NCBI GenBank assembly: GCA_040191315.1
Contig: JAWJLM010000039.1
Location: 1 to 48,550, forward strand
Length of the DNA: 48,550 bases
Direction of reading: 5' to 3'
Source: Bacillaceae bacterium S4-13-56
GTDB taxonomy: Bacteria; Bacillota; Bacilli; Bacillales; JAWJLM01
Each line of letters opens with the position of its first letter. The stretch's first letter is position 1. The notes beneath the pieces were generated by a model. The model was not told the DNA's origin, did not search any database, and saw only the letters and a program-made list of their open reading frames with translations. Positions 26,146-33,950 of this stretch are shown here, one piece after another. A program made the translations under genes and the position numbers.

Positions 26146-26856
26146 ATGGCCACGTTGAAATTTTTTGTTCTTTCATTTTTGGTTGCGATAACGTTTATCG
26201 TATTAGGCGGATGTTCAAATGAAGCACAGGATGCACAACAATCGACAGAAGGAAAATCTTCCAATACACCTGAAGAATCAATAGACGGTGATAGCCCAGG
26301 ATTAGAAATAGAACGGCCACAGCAAGATCCAATATCAATTTCCTTCGAGGATCTCCCTATCCTACAAGACTACCTTGATCAAGAAATCGATCCCCAACTG
26401 GAAATTGGTCGGATGCAAACAGAGTATTTGTTTTCCCACAATAACAAGGATTACGCCATAATCAAATACAGCTGTGGATCAAAAATCTGTGACCAACTTT
26501 TCATTGCACATAAAGGTGGAAATGTAGAATCTATTCTTGTATCTGAAGGAAGTATGTTGCTAGATTATAAACAAAACAGCGATTTTCTTGCGTTATTGTT
26601 TGGTAGAAACGAAGGATCAGAGGTTTTACGAAACAAGGTGGAAGTTATTGACCTACATTCTCTCAAAGAAATACTAGCACCTAATGATGTAGCCAAGTTC
26701 AATTCCTTTGACTACCCTATTTCTTCATTCAAATGGGAGGGAAATTCCCTGGTTCTTTACGTTGCGGATATAAGAGACAAGTCCTATGAGACGGTAAAAA
26801 AGTGGTACGTAAACAACCAACAACCCAAAAAAACTCTCACTTGGAAGATGGAATAA
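26146..26856 (+). CDS. Lipoprotein of unknown function
   Basis: A 236-aa protein with a signal peptide ending in the lipobox VLGGC (Cys about 23), then a Ser/Glu/Gln-rich linker (SNEAQDAQQSTEGKSSNTPE) and a globular domain from about residue 65. ATG 26146 has AAAAGGAGG 6 nt upstream; the TTG at 26140 is too close to it. It is divergent from the second vanW copy, sharing a 130-bp intergenic region. It has two cysteines in the domain (SCGSKICDQ), perhaps a disulfide. The family is not recognised. Confidence 0.75.
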   Translation: MATLKFFVLSFLVAITFIVLGGCSNEAQDAQQSTEGKSSNTPEESIDGDSPGLEIERPQQDPISISFEDLPILQDYLDQEIDPQLEIGRMQTEYLFSHNNKDYAIIKYSCGSKICDQLFIAHKGGNVESILVSEGSMLLDYKQNSDFLALLFGRNEGSEVLRNKVEVIDLHSLKEILAPNDVAKFNSFDYPISSFKWEGNSLVLYVADIRDKSYETVKKWYVNNQQPKKTLTWKME

Positions 26857-26859
26857 AGG

Positions 26860-26955
26860 GTGAATTACGATAAAACTAAAGTTCTTAAACTGATTACCGA
26901 AAGAAGCTATGCAGAGATTTCAAGGAATGTAAAAAATGCGCGGAGATGGGAATAA
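26860..26955 (+). CDS. Possible 31-aa peptide or remnant
   Basis: GTG 26860 opens a short frame, NYDKTKVLKLITERSYAEIS, then RNVKNARRWE and stop. The start is too close to AAAGG for a good ribosome-binding site. It could be a leftover of a longer gene. Confidence 0.25.
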   Translation: MNYDKTKVLKLITERSYAEISRNVKNARRWE

Positions 26956-26993
26956 TATTTATTCTACTCTAAAATAGAAAGAAGGAATTTTCA

Positions 26994-27269
26994 TTGGAAG
27001 AGGTTTGGGTGAATTTTTTTACAGAAGATAAAGGTAGGTTTATCAGAGAAAAAGTGTTAAAAATAAACGAAGATTATATTGGGTATATTGATAATGGAGA
27101 TTTCTGGATGGATACCATTACGCACAGGAAAGAAGGCGAGCTGTATATAAAAATTGCTGATAAAAACTTCAAAACTATTCGTGTCGGGCTTGATTCATTC
27201 AAGAATATTAACTTTCATGACCAGCCAGTAAAAGATTTTCTGCTCTATGTGATCAGCAAGTCTGAATAA
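26994..27269 (+). CDS. Hypothetical protein, 91 aa
   Basis: TTG 26994 has GAAGGAA 6-8 nt upstream. The product begins MEEVWVNFFTEDKGRFIREK and is a small charged alpha/beta protein with no signal or membrane segment. A terminator follows at 27333. The family is not recognised; a cytosolic immunity-like or phage-derived protein is possible but not shown. Confidence 0.55.
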   Translation: MEEVWVNFFTEDKGRFIREKVLKINEDYIGYIDNGDFWMDTITHRKEGELYIKIADKNFKTIRVGLDSFKNINFHDQPVKDFLLYVISKSE

Positions 27270-27332
27270 AGTGATAATGGTAATGACTTTATTGGTGCAT
27301 TCGATAGCAAATAAATTTGATTTTTAGAATTG

Positions 27333-27370
27333 TAGGATTCCTTGTATTTACATGCAATAGAATCCTTTTT
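27333..27370 (+). terminator. Terminator after the 91-aa gene
   Basis: AGGATTC (27333-27339) pairs with GAATCCT (27359-27365), followed by TTTTCTCT. Confidence 0.7.
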
Positions 27371-27667
27371 CTCTATCCTTATAGGATACAAGGAATATGG
27401 AGGAAGGGAACAGGTGACTACATTCTTTTTTTATGGTCTTAACTTTTTTTATCTCTTCCCTCTACCTTTTTTCTCTACTTTGATTAAAAAGTGGCGAAAA
27501 AGGAAATATATCATTTCATCAAGTGACAAGAATTGTTACGTGCGCTAAAATAAAGGAAATACACAAAGATACCCCATATTTCAGGTGGTTCAAAGCCTTC
27601 CTCAACAACAAAACCTCATTTTAGACTTTCAAAAGGATGTTAAAAAAAACAAAAAGGAGTGAAATAC

Positions 27668-27770
27668 ATGACCTCTATTAAGGGATACTTTTGCAAATCA
27701 GATCCCTGGCCAACTGGCTGATTTAAATTTCCCCTCTTACTGGTTAGTAGGAGGTTTATCTTTTCTATGA
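27668..27770 (+). pseudogene. Gene start followed by frameshift
   Basis: AAAAGGAGTGAAATAC precedes ATG 27668 (MTSIKG). After a few codons the coding sense moves to another frame, reading DTFANQIPGQLADLNFPSYW and LVGGLSFL before it ends. It is the 5' remnant of a broken gene. The rest of 27270-27830 holds nothing else convincing. Confidence 0.4.
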
Positions 27771-27828
27771 CGTTTTGGGTTTTGTGTCTAATCCTAAAAG
27801 CCAAATTCTTTTGCAGAACAAAGTTTTA

Positions 27829-28245
27829 TCAATCCATCATGGAGATTAAAAGTTCCATTCTTTCACTTTGCTCTCTTCTATGTTTATCTAACAATTCTCT
27901 TCTCTCATTCTTAAAAATTGGCAAAAAGTACTTAACTCTAAAAAATTCTGGTGTTTCATGAATCTTACAAAATTCAATGACTATTGGAGGTATGATATCT
28001 GTTACCTCTCTATATTGCGAATATGCATTTTGCATTATCTCTGTCTTTAAATCATTTGATACATGGTTAGCATAAATTTTCTCATCCAAGAAAGTCTCAA
28101 TAAACCGAAAATATATTTCTCTTTTCTTTTCCACATATTGTAGGGGGAACAATTCCATATCCTTGCATACTTGTATATCCTCATTATAGTTTTGAATAAA
28201 AGGTTGGATTTCTGACAACCTTAAAGCAGCCATTGATGTAATCAA
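27829..28245 (-). CDS. Hypothetical helical protein, 138 aa
   Basis: TTG 28245 lies 9 nt after AGGAG; the next ATG is too far from it. The protein is almost entirely helical and charged (YVEKKREIYFRFIETFLDEK, FKNERRELLDKHRREQSERM) with a central PPIVIEFCKIHETPEF. No known domain. It is isolated on the minus strand; 28246-28594 upstream has no gene apart from a possible 18-codon open frame near 28455. Confidence 0.55.
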   Translation of the reverse strand: MITSMAALRLSEIQPFIQNYNEDIQVCKDMELFPLQYVEKKREIYFRFIETFLDEKIYANHVSNDLKTEIMQNAYSQYREVTDIIPPIVIEFCKIHETPEFFRVKYFLPIFKNERRELLDKHRREQSERMELLISMMD

Positions 28246-28594
28246 AAATTATCACTCCTAAAATGTTTCCTTCATTGAATCATAGGTCTTCTCCTTTGTA
28301 AACCCAGTCATGACAGGCTATTCATTAAATATTTCGCTATTCATCTTAAGAGGAAATTTTTTTAAAATAAAAGAGATTTGAGTTGGAAATGTGATGTTAA
28401 AACAATCTCACAAGTATAAAGTTTATCCACTGAAGATTTACACAAATATCGACTCTTAAGGAGGATTAGGTAATATGTCCTCTTCCCGCCATCATGTTAT
28501 GATTTGTGAAATACCACCGTACGATTCATGATAAAGATCTTTGATTAGTGATGTAAAGGTTCAATGCATTTTCTTTATTTACAGCGTTTTGGAC

Positions 28595-29707
28595 TTAAGG
28601 TTCAATATATCTATCTTGGTATATTTTTAAAAGATCAGAGATATCATTTCCATTTGCAATAGGAAAAATGTCATTTGTTTTTGGCACAATAGAGTTATCA
28701 CAAATTCTCCACCCATCCTTAAATTGCTCAATAGAAATAATATTACCAGGATCTAAACCTATTCTAAAAATATGAGGATGAAAAAACTCTACATATTGAC
28801 TACCCTCTTGATAATGATATATTGCAGGCACAGGTGCGATTATATTTATATCTATATAAAAGACCAACCTTTTTTCCCGTTTGAATGCAGGTTGCTTATA
28901 AATTTCTACAAACGATAACTGTGATTCATCATCTGTTCGGAACGCCGCTTGTCCTTTTTCCCTCATTGCAACTAAAAATAAATCACCCTCAAATCTCAAT
29001 TCAGGGAGATCTGTAAAATACGTAAAATTAGTTTTCTTCAGCTCTCTTGTACTACCCTGAAGATCATATGGCGAAGCCCAGATAGATTTACTACTTGTAA
29101 TTCCTTCATACCCGTCTTTTGAGGTATGGTGAAAAATCCGTAAATAACGATGATCAATAATCTTTATGTAAGGCGTCTCTATTTTGTTTAGTGGTTTAGA
29201 AACAGTGATATTACCCTTGGCCATACACAATTTGTCTTTTGCTAAATTTTTTGGGGTCTTTAATTTCAGTCTAGCCCCTGTATGGAAATCGAGATTTAAT
29301 CTAATATTCCAATGGCTCTCTTCATCCGTTTGAATTTCTAAAATAAAGTCCAGGGTTTTGGGTCTAAAAAATCTGCCGTTGATTTCAATTCCATAAAGAT
29401 AAAAATTCCGAAAAAAATCCCATTCTCTTCTTGGTTTTGACAAATATGCAAAATAAATATATCCAACGTATTCCTCTTGTATTAAATTTTCCACGGTAAA
29501 TTCACTTTTTACCTCGATTGTTCTCAACCTTCTTGGGGATGAAAGAAATGCACTACAACAATCACTTGGATGAAAACCGCTACCACACACACATTTTAGT
29601 TGAGGACTAACCAACTTATCTGAAATGCCATTGACACTACCGTGACATTTTTTATATTTCAATCCACTACCACAAAGACACTTGTCATTTCTTCCAATTT
29701 TTTGCAT
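28595..29707 (-). CDS. SEC-C protein with ART/HYD1-like toxin region
   Basis: A 370-aa protein. Residues 1-25 are a classic SEC-C zinc motif (GRNDKCLCGSGLKYKKCHG) and a second, worn CVCGSGFHPSDCC follows at 39-51. Residues about 195-285 contain LRIFHHTSKDGYEGITSSKS, ending in NFTYFTDLPEL. The phrase H-T-S-x-x-G-Y-x-x-I...YFTDL recalls ADP-ribosyltransferase-like toxin domains of the HYD1 group; this is my inference. SEC-C tags often serve as adaptors in defence or toxin proteins. It is the first gene of the defence island seen from the left and has its own ATG with AAAGGGG. Confidence 0.65.
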   Translation of the reverse strand: MQKIGRNDKCLCGSGLKYKKCHGSVNGISDKLVSPQLKCVCGSGFHPSDCCSAFLSSPRRLRTIEVKSEFTVENLIQEEYVGYIYFAYLSKPRREWDFFRNFYLYGIEINGRFFRPKTLDFILEIQTDEESHWNIRLNLDFHTGARLKLKTPKNLAKDKLCMAKGNITVSKPLNKIETPYIKIIDHRYLRIFHHTSKDGYEGITSSKSIWASPYDLQGSTRELKKTNFTYFTDLPELRFEGDLFLVAMREKGQAAFRTDDESQLSFVEIYKQPAFKREKRLVFYIDINIIAPVPAIYHYQEGSQYVEFFHPHIFRIGLDPGNIISIEQFKDGWRICDNSIVPKTNDIFPIANGNDISDLLKIYQDRYIEP

Positions 29708-29829
29708 TGTAATGCCCCTTTAATCTATAATTTTACAAATATCTTAACTTATTTTTTTTACCATATAAAGATGATCATGACTTCACAACAACTACAATAG
29801 TTTTATTACTGGTATAACAAAAAATAAGA

Positions 29830-29847
29830 CACACGACAGCTCGTGTG
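29830..29847 (-). terminator. Terminator after the 103-aa zinc protein
   Basis: CACACGA pairs with TCGTGTG around CAGC, followed on the minus strand by TCTTATTTTTTG. Confidence 0.7.
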
Positions 29848-29858
29848 CCAACAAAAAA

Positions 29859-30170
29859 TCACTTTAACAGGAATGGATACCATATTGGGCGATCGTAGTG
29901 CTTCACAAAGATTAACTTGTGCTTGTCAAAGTTCATTATTGATTTACAGTTTGGACAGTACAGTAATGCTTGTCCATCTTCAGAAAACTCTCGTAAAATT
30001 TCTCCTTCTTGTGGAAAATTGATCTTTTCTCTTACAGTTTCACCAATGATTCTAGCTTCACCGCATTCTTCACATTCCGTGTCCTCAAACTGTTCTACGT
30101 ACCTGTTCCAACTCCTCATTTTTTCCTTTTGCAAAGGATACACTTCTTGAAAATATTCGGATAGTCGCAT
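29859..30170 (-). CDS. Small zinc-ribbon protein, 103 aa
   Basis: Two CxxC pairs (CEECG near residue 33 and CPNCK near 72) define a zinc ribbon within an otherwise charged protein starting MRLSEYFQEVYPLQKEKMRS. ATG 30170 has AGGAGG 9 nt upstream. Unknown function; it lies between the SEC-C and Mrr-type genes in the defence island. Confidence 0.65.
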   Translation of the reverse strand: MRLSEYFQEVYPLQKEKMRSWNRYVEQFEDTECEECGEARIIGETVREKINFPQEGEILREFSEDGQALLYCPNCKSIMNFDKHKLIFVKHYDRPIWYPFLLK

Positions 30171-30252
30171 CGTGGAAAACCTCCTATTATATCTCGTTAT
30201 AGTGTCTTTCTATTTCCACGTTAGCGCGCGATTCTAATGGATTTCAAGTTTT

Positions 30253-31347
30253 TTATTTCATCCTATTATGTGGATTTCGAAGATTAAACCAATATTGTTC
30301 ATCAAGCGTTCCATCTAATTTCATACCCAGTTTATGTTCAAACACAAGACTAGCTAGCCTTAACTTATCTATCAATTGAACATCTGCTATTCTTTTAATA
30401 TCTTGACCTTCAATGCTCTCAAAGGGGAAAATACCTTGATCCGCATTTTTCGAGAAACCACCAGTAGCAACATACCAACCTACTGCATCTAACTCCTTAC
30501 TTAATAATGAAAAGTCCCTAATTTCTTTGCTGTTAATCTTACTTAAGTACTTTTTACACTGTACGATAAATCTTTGAGATCCCATAAATGCATCAACATC
30601 AATTCCTTTATCCCCACTACCATCGGTAACTTTTACATCAGAAAAGCGTTCATCTCGTTTTAAAATGTCAGCTATAAGAATTGGCAATCCATTATGATGA
30701 ATGGAATCAATTCTCTTTATAAGCTCCAACTCATTGTAAGAAGTTTCATTTGGATCCCTTGATGAAGTTAAAAATATCTTTGACTTTAAGTTGTCTAGCA
30801 TTGGGTCAGTATTCATTTGGCAAAAGATATCACCTGCTTCTAATTCCCCAAAATAGTCTTTTATGGTTTCTATATCATTCATTAGGTCATTAACATATCG
30901 TTTCATTTCCTTCAAATATAAATCGATATCGATTTCCTCTAAAAAGCGTATTTCATTTTTTCTGGGAAACAGAATAAATGAAATATTCAGGCTTATAAAG
31001 AGGAGTTTTAGTTCTACTATGGAATACGCCTCAATTATCGGGTCAACTTTGGGGAAATTCCTCAAACAACCATCTATTTCAGCCGATACTTGATTGTAAG
31101 TTCTTTTATATTCATCTTTTCTTTTGCCCAATACAGCTTTTGCTGATACGGATGTCATTCTCGAAGAAGTTGCTAATGTTTTTTCCAATTGATAATGAAT
31201 TAGTGCTAGCTTTGAATACAACTTACTATTTGCTCCACCAGGTATTTTCATAGAAAAAAACTCCATAGGAACTCTCTTACTTAACCCACTATAACTCATT
31301 TTAAGCTCATTACTCATTTCTTCCCTATTCATAAATAGTGTTTCCAT
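30253..31347 (-). CDS. Mrr-like restriction endonuclease (type IV)
   Basis: A 364-aa protein. The C-terminal third is an Mrr_cat-type PD-(D/E)xK nuclease: GSGDKGIDVDAF supplies the catalytic Asp and FIVQCKKYLSKI the Q-x-K half, with a helix EIRDFSLLSKELDAVGWYVA after it. The N-terminal 200 residues are helical and charged and probably recognise DNA or regulate. Mrr enzymes cut methylated or foreign DNA. AGGAGG precedes ATG 31347. No partner methylase is visible, as expected for type IV. Confidence 0.8.
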   Translation of the reverse strand: METLFMNREEMSNELKMSYSGLSKRVPMEFFSMKIPGGANSKLYSKLALIHYQLEKTLATSSRMTSVSAKAVLGKRKDEYKRTYNQVSAEIDGCLRNFPKVDPIIEAYSIVELKLLFISLNISFILFPRKNEIRFLEEIDIDLYLKEMKRYVNDLMNDIETIKDYFGELEAGDIFCQMNTDPMLDNLKSKIFLTSSRDPNETSYNELELIKRIDSIHHNGLPILIADILKRDERFSDVKVTDGSGDKGIDVDAFMGSQRFIVQCKKYLSKINSKEIRDFSLLSKELDAVGWYVATGGFSKNADQGIFPFESIEGQDIKRIADVQLIDKLRLASLVFEHKLGMKLDGTLDEQYWFNLRNPHNRMK

Positions 31348-31601
31348 CTTCTATCTTTCCTCCTAGAAATTGATTAAAACTCGGTATTTCCAAGTAACAT
31401 ACCAAGAGTATGGGTGAAAGATAAGGAAAATATACTTCATAACACAGAACTTAATATTATTTCCAAATTGAAGTTACGATATACATAAAATGTAACGCTA
31501 TTCAAAAAGTTATTGTTTTTTTATTACTTCAGTAACCGGATGTTTCTTATTATTGTTAACAATTCTCCTAGCTGTAAACGGTTGAAGTCACTGCAATAAA
31601 A

Positions 31602-31624
31602 AGACTCTCCAAAAAGGAGAGTCT
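31602..31624. terminator. Terminator of the ubiquitin-like operon
   Basis: AGACTCTCC (31602-31610) and GGAGAGTCT (31616-31624) form a perfect 9-bp stem that overlaps the stop of the DUF6527 gene. T-rich sequence (CTTTTTATT) follows on the minus strand. Confidence 0.8.
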
Positions 31625-32012
31625 ATCTTTGAAACAAATTCTTAAAGAAAGCTAGAAGACCTGTATCTTTATTCTTCCTGTCCTTATCTATATTACGTTT
31701 TTCAGCTTCTCGTACTACTTTCACCTTATCGCATGACCATGATTCTGCCCATACAACCCTACTATCTCTAATCCAGTAATGAGACCTACATGAAAATGAC
31801 CAATTTCCAATCGAGGGATGTAGAGAAACAGTTTCTCCATTATATGTGAGTTTCCAATCGGAACGGGATAAAGGAGTGACTACCTCTTCCCCACATCCAC
31901 ATGCACAGGAGTGAACTACAGTATTATAGGCGATACTTATATAAATGGTATTGGGCTTTAACTTATCAGGTATAAAGTCCACAAATTTGTGTTCAACCAC
32001 TTGCCTAGTCAT
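31623..32012 (-). CDS. DUF6527 (BubE-like) protein of a bacterial ubiquitination-like operon
   Basis: A 129-aa protein with a Cys-rich element HSCACGCGEEVVTPLS and the family block SLHPSIGNWSFSCRSHYWI. DUF6527 proteins are found beside bacterial ubiquitin-like/E1 pairs; published work on Bub pathways (recalled) treats them as peptidases acting on the ubiquitin-like protein. ATG 32012 overlaps the E1 stop by 8 bp and has GGGGA 9 nt upstream; the longer frame from 32069 would overlap the E1 gene by 65 bp and lacks such a site. It is the last gene of the operon. Confidence 0.85.
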   Translation of the reverse strand: MTRQVVEHKFVDFIPDKLKPNTIYISIAYNTVVHSCACGCGEEVVTPLSRSDWKLTYNGETVSLHPSIGNWSFSCRSHYWIRDSRVVWAESWSCDKVKVVREAEKRNIDKDRKNKDTGLLAFFKNLFQR

Positions 32013-33171
32013 TCGATATTTCCCCAGTATTAGTGGTATATATACTATTAACTTCGCGACGGTGGTCATGATAAAAGCCTAATTGTTTTTTCCATTTGAT
32101 AACAGCCATCGCAGCATTTAAGGCGTTCAACTCGGCAATTTGAATATTGCTTTCGTACATATCATTAATAGAGCTAGTCAAAGAAATTCTCTGGGGTATA
32201 TGATCACTTTGACTAGGTGTCACCGTTGTAGTACGCACATCAGCTAATAGTGAGTTGTCCACATTTTTCACATCCATACCAACATCAACGAAAGGAATCT
32301 TATGCTCTAACAAATGAGGAATAATGTCTTTCTTGAATTCCCCTTCATCAATACAGATAAATACAAAATCATAGTCCAACAGAAGTTGAACATTGTCAGA
32401 TGTCACATATTCAGAATGTGGATGAATATTTTTCTTCATATTACTATAAATACTAGCAAAGTAAACTGCCTTATTTTCTTTTATCTCTAATTGTTTAAAT
32501 GTTGGTGCACTCGGTGCTCGAAAAGCGTTATGCTGTAAAAATTCATCTCCATCAAACAGATGAATTTCAGAAACAGGTGTTTTTGCAACAAGGTCAAGAA
32601 CATAAGATACCGTTCCACCTAGACCAATAATTGCTATTCGTTGGGAACGTAGTTTATCTGAAACAGCTCCAATATTCGCTCTGCTTGAATGTGTGTCTAC
32701 ATAATGGAAAGGCGAATCATCCAAAGTGTCTATTACTGGAAGAAACAAGTTGGCTTTGGCTTCAGGATTAATAGATTTCGCAGGAGCTGCCAGTATCTCA
32801 ATATAGCGAATAAATTTATGATAGTAGTCTCTATAACCATTTGGTGGCTTATTCGAAAATGAACGGTCTACTACTATTCCTTCACCTAATTTCTCTGTTC
32901 TTGATGAAGGATGCATGATACCTTGGATCGTTTGTCCATTTTTATCACATGGTTGTTCACCAATAAAGTGGATAGCATGAGTATCTGGTTTAAGAGTCTG
33001 ACCTCCTGATAAATGAAGAGTAGATACAAGCGTTCCCGCTTGTATCTCTCTTTGACAATTGACATAAGGAACGTTATGAAGGAAAACGTATGCGCCTTTT
33101 ACCTCAATTTGATATCCTTCATCTCTCAAACGACGTAGATCCGGACTATGATTTATCAGTTCGTGAGACAT
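32005..33171 (-). CDS. E1-like ThiF protein with N-terminal DUF6791 domain
   Basis: A 388-aa protein. Residues 1-150 form a DUF6791-type domain (QIEVKGAYVFLHNVPYVNCQ, DTHAIHFIGEQPCD). Residues about 165-365 are a ThiF/MoeB adenylation domain: IAIIGLGGTVSYVLDLVAKT (nucleotide loop), IHLFDGDEFLQHNAFRAPSA (Asp and Arg contacts), VFICIDEGEFKK and IPFVDVGMDV. It would adenylate the C terminus of the ubiquitin-like protein. Cysteines are only at 39, 75 and 273, so the usual E1 active-site Cys position is not obvious, in line with reports of oxyester chemistry in this group. It overlaps the ubiquitin-like gene by 26 bp. Confidence 0.85.
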   Translation of the reverse strand: MSHELINHSPDLRRLRDEGYQIEVKGAYVFLHNVPYVNCQREIQAGTLVSTLHLSGGQTLKPDTHAIHFIGEQPCDKNGQTIQGIMHPSSRTEKLGEGIVVDRSFSNKPPNGYRDYYHKFIRYIEILAAPAKSINPEAKANLFLPVIDTLDDSPFHYVDTHSSRANIGAVSDKLRSQRIAIIGLGGTVSYVLDLVAKTPVSEIHLFDGDEFLQHNAFRAPSAPTFKQLEIKENKAVYFASIYSNMKKNIHPHSEYVTSDNVQLLLDYDFVFICIDEGEFKKDIIPHLLEHKIPFVDVGMDVKNVDNSLLADVRTTTVTPSQSDHIPQRISLTSSINDMYESNIQIAELNALNAAMAVIKWKKQLGFYHDHRREVNSIYTTNTGEISND

Positions 33172-33382
33172 TGATAATCATGCCGTCCTTTACATTAACT
33201 TCTTCTCCAAAAACCAACGATTTACTTGGTTGTTTTTTTCCTTTAGTATAGGTCAAGGTGTAAACAATATTTGGATTCGAATCGAACTTTCCTAGAGCAA
33301 GTTCAACTATTTCTTGAAAAGAATACTTGTCCTTATCAACAACCTTTTCACGGGCATTTATAATTACCGTCACTTGCTTCAA
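33146..33382 (-). CDS. Ubiquitin-like protein (multiubiquitin family, single domain)
   Basis: A 78-aa beta-grasp protein of the multiubiquitin type: VTVIINAREKVVDKDKYSFQ, EIVELALGKF, and the end VNVKDGMIINVSRTDKS. One domain only, whereas many relatives carry two or more. It ends in RTDKS instead of Gly-Gly, so either it is trimmed or conjugation uses another terminus. TTG 33382 has AAGGA 7 nt upstream. It is the first gene of the three-gene cassette and overlaps the E1 gene, so synthesis is coupled. Confidence 0.85.
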   Translation of the reverse strand: MKQVTVIINAREKVVDKDKYSFQEIVELALGKFDSNPNIVYTLTYTKGKKQPSKSLVFGEEVNVKDGMIINVSRTDKS

Positions 33383-33489
33383 ATGTTTTTCCTTCTTTCT
33401 TATAGAGATTTATCTTTAAATCACTAGCCAAATCGTGTAATATAAAGTCAACTTTATTTTGTTTTGGGATTCTTTTGTGTTGCAGCACA

Positions 33490-33633
33490 TTAGAATCCTT
33501 TTTTTATTGATCGTTCCAAATCTCTTACTTGCCTTTTCACATCACGTTCTGCCTTATTCAATTCCTGTTTAATTTTTCGTTCTACTGAACGGATTTGGCT
33601 ATTAAACTTTGCACGGCTAAACCCTAGAGACAA
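33490..33633 (-). CDS. Small basic coiled-coil protein, 47 aa
   Basis: TTG 33633 has GGAGG 8 nt upstream. The product is LSLGFSRAKFNSQIRSVERK and IKQELNKAERDVKRQVRDLE followed by RSIKKGF, a strongly basic helix with a heptad-like pattern. It lies 108 bp before the ubiquitin-like gene and 150 bp after the SOS-like promoter, on the same strand. It could be a leader gene, a conjugation target or an antitoxin-like partner; function unknown. Confidence 0.6.
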   Translation of the reverse strand: MSLGFSRAKFNSQIRSVERKIKQELNKAERDVKRQVRDLERSIKKGF

Positions 33634-33734
33634 TTGTTCCACCTCCTTTCATTAAGTACTAAAATCCTAGCAAATATTGGTTCGTTACCCCTCCTTTCCC
33701 AGCATATCTATCATAACAGACAAGACTCTACTAA

Positions 33735-33778
33735 ACAATATATAGTGTGTATAACATTTTAAAAATACTATATATTGT
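33735..33778. promoter_or_regulatory. Perfect 12-bp inverted repeat
   Basis: ACAATATATAGT (33735-33746) and ACTATATATTGT (33767-33778) are exact inverted copies 20 bp apart, just downstream of the SOS-like promoter on the minus strand. Likely an operator or an mRNA leader stem. Confidence 0.5.
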
Positions 33779-33782
33779 GTTT

Positions 33783-33808
33783 TGAACAAATGTTCGTTCG
33801 TTTGTCAA
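33783..33808 (-). promoter_or_regulatory. LexA-type SOS box within a promoter-like region
   Basis: TGAAC-AAAT-GTTCG (33783-33796) differs by one base from the Bacillus LexA site CGAAC-N4-GTTCG. TTGACA on the minus strand (33808-33803) is a perfect -35; the matching -10 after 17 bp is weak (TCAAAA). The box covers the spacer, which is the normal arrangement for LexA repression. Downstream on the minus strand are the 47-aa gene and the ubiquitin-like operon. Confidence 0.6.
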
Positions 33809-33915
33809 GTAAGATATTCTTTAAAAATAGTAGAAAAGCAAAGGAAAACAAAGGAAACGTATGTTTGCGTTTGTGAATTTCATTTTTTTAACCTTTGACT
33901 CTCTTTCAAAAACAA

Positions 33916-33942
33916 AAGCACATCATTGGTTTAGATGTGCTT
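33916..33942 (-). terminator. Terminator after the nuclease-DUF1643 gene
   Basis: AAGCACATC (33916-33924) and GATGTGCTT (33934-33942) form a 9-bp stem followed on the minus strand by TTGTTTTTG. Confidence 0.8.
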
Positions 33943-33950
33943 GTTTGTTA

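Noticed and set aside
27342-27548. 68-aa hydrophobic frame
   Set aside because: It begins inside the terminator of the preceding gene and lacks a ribosome-binding site.
32013-32069. N-terminal extension of the DUF6527 protein
   Set aside because: It would overlap the E1 coding sequence by 65 bp, and the extra residues do not fit the family start; ATG 32012 has a proper site.
33467-33498. Plus-strand terminator GGATTC...GAATCC with T-run
   Set aside because: Good shape, but no plus-strand gene precedes it; it overlaps the end of the 47-aa minus-strand gene, so I do not assign it.
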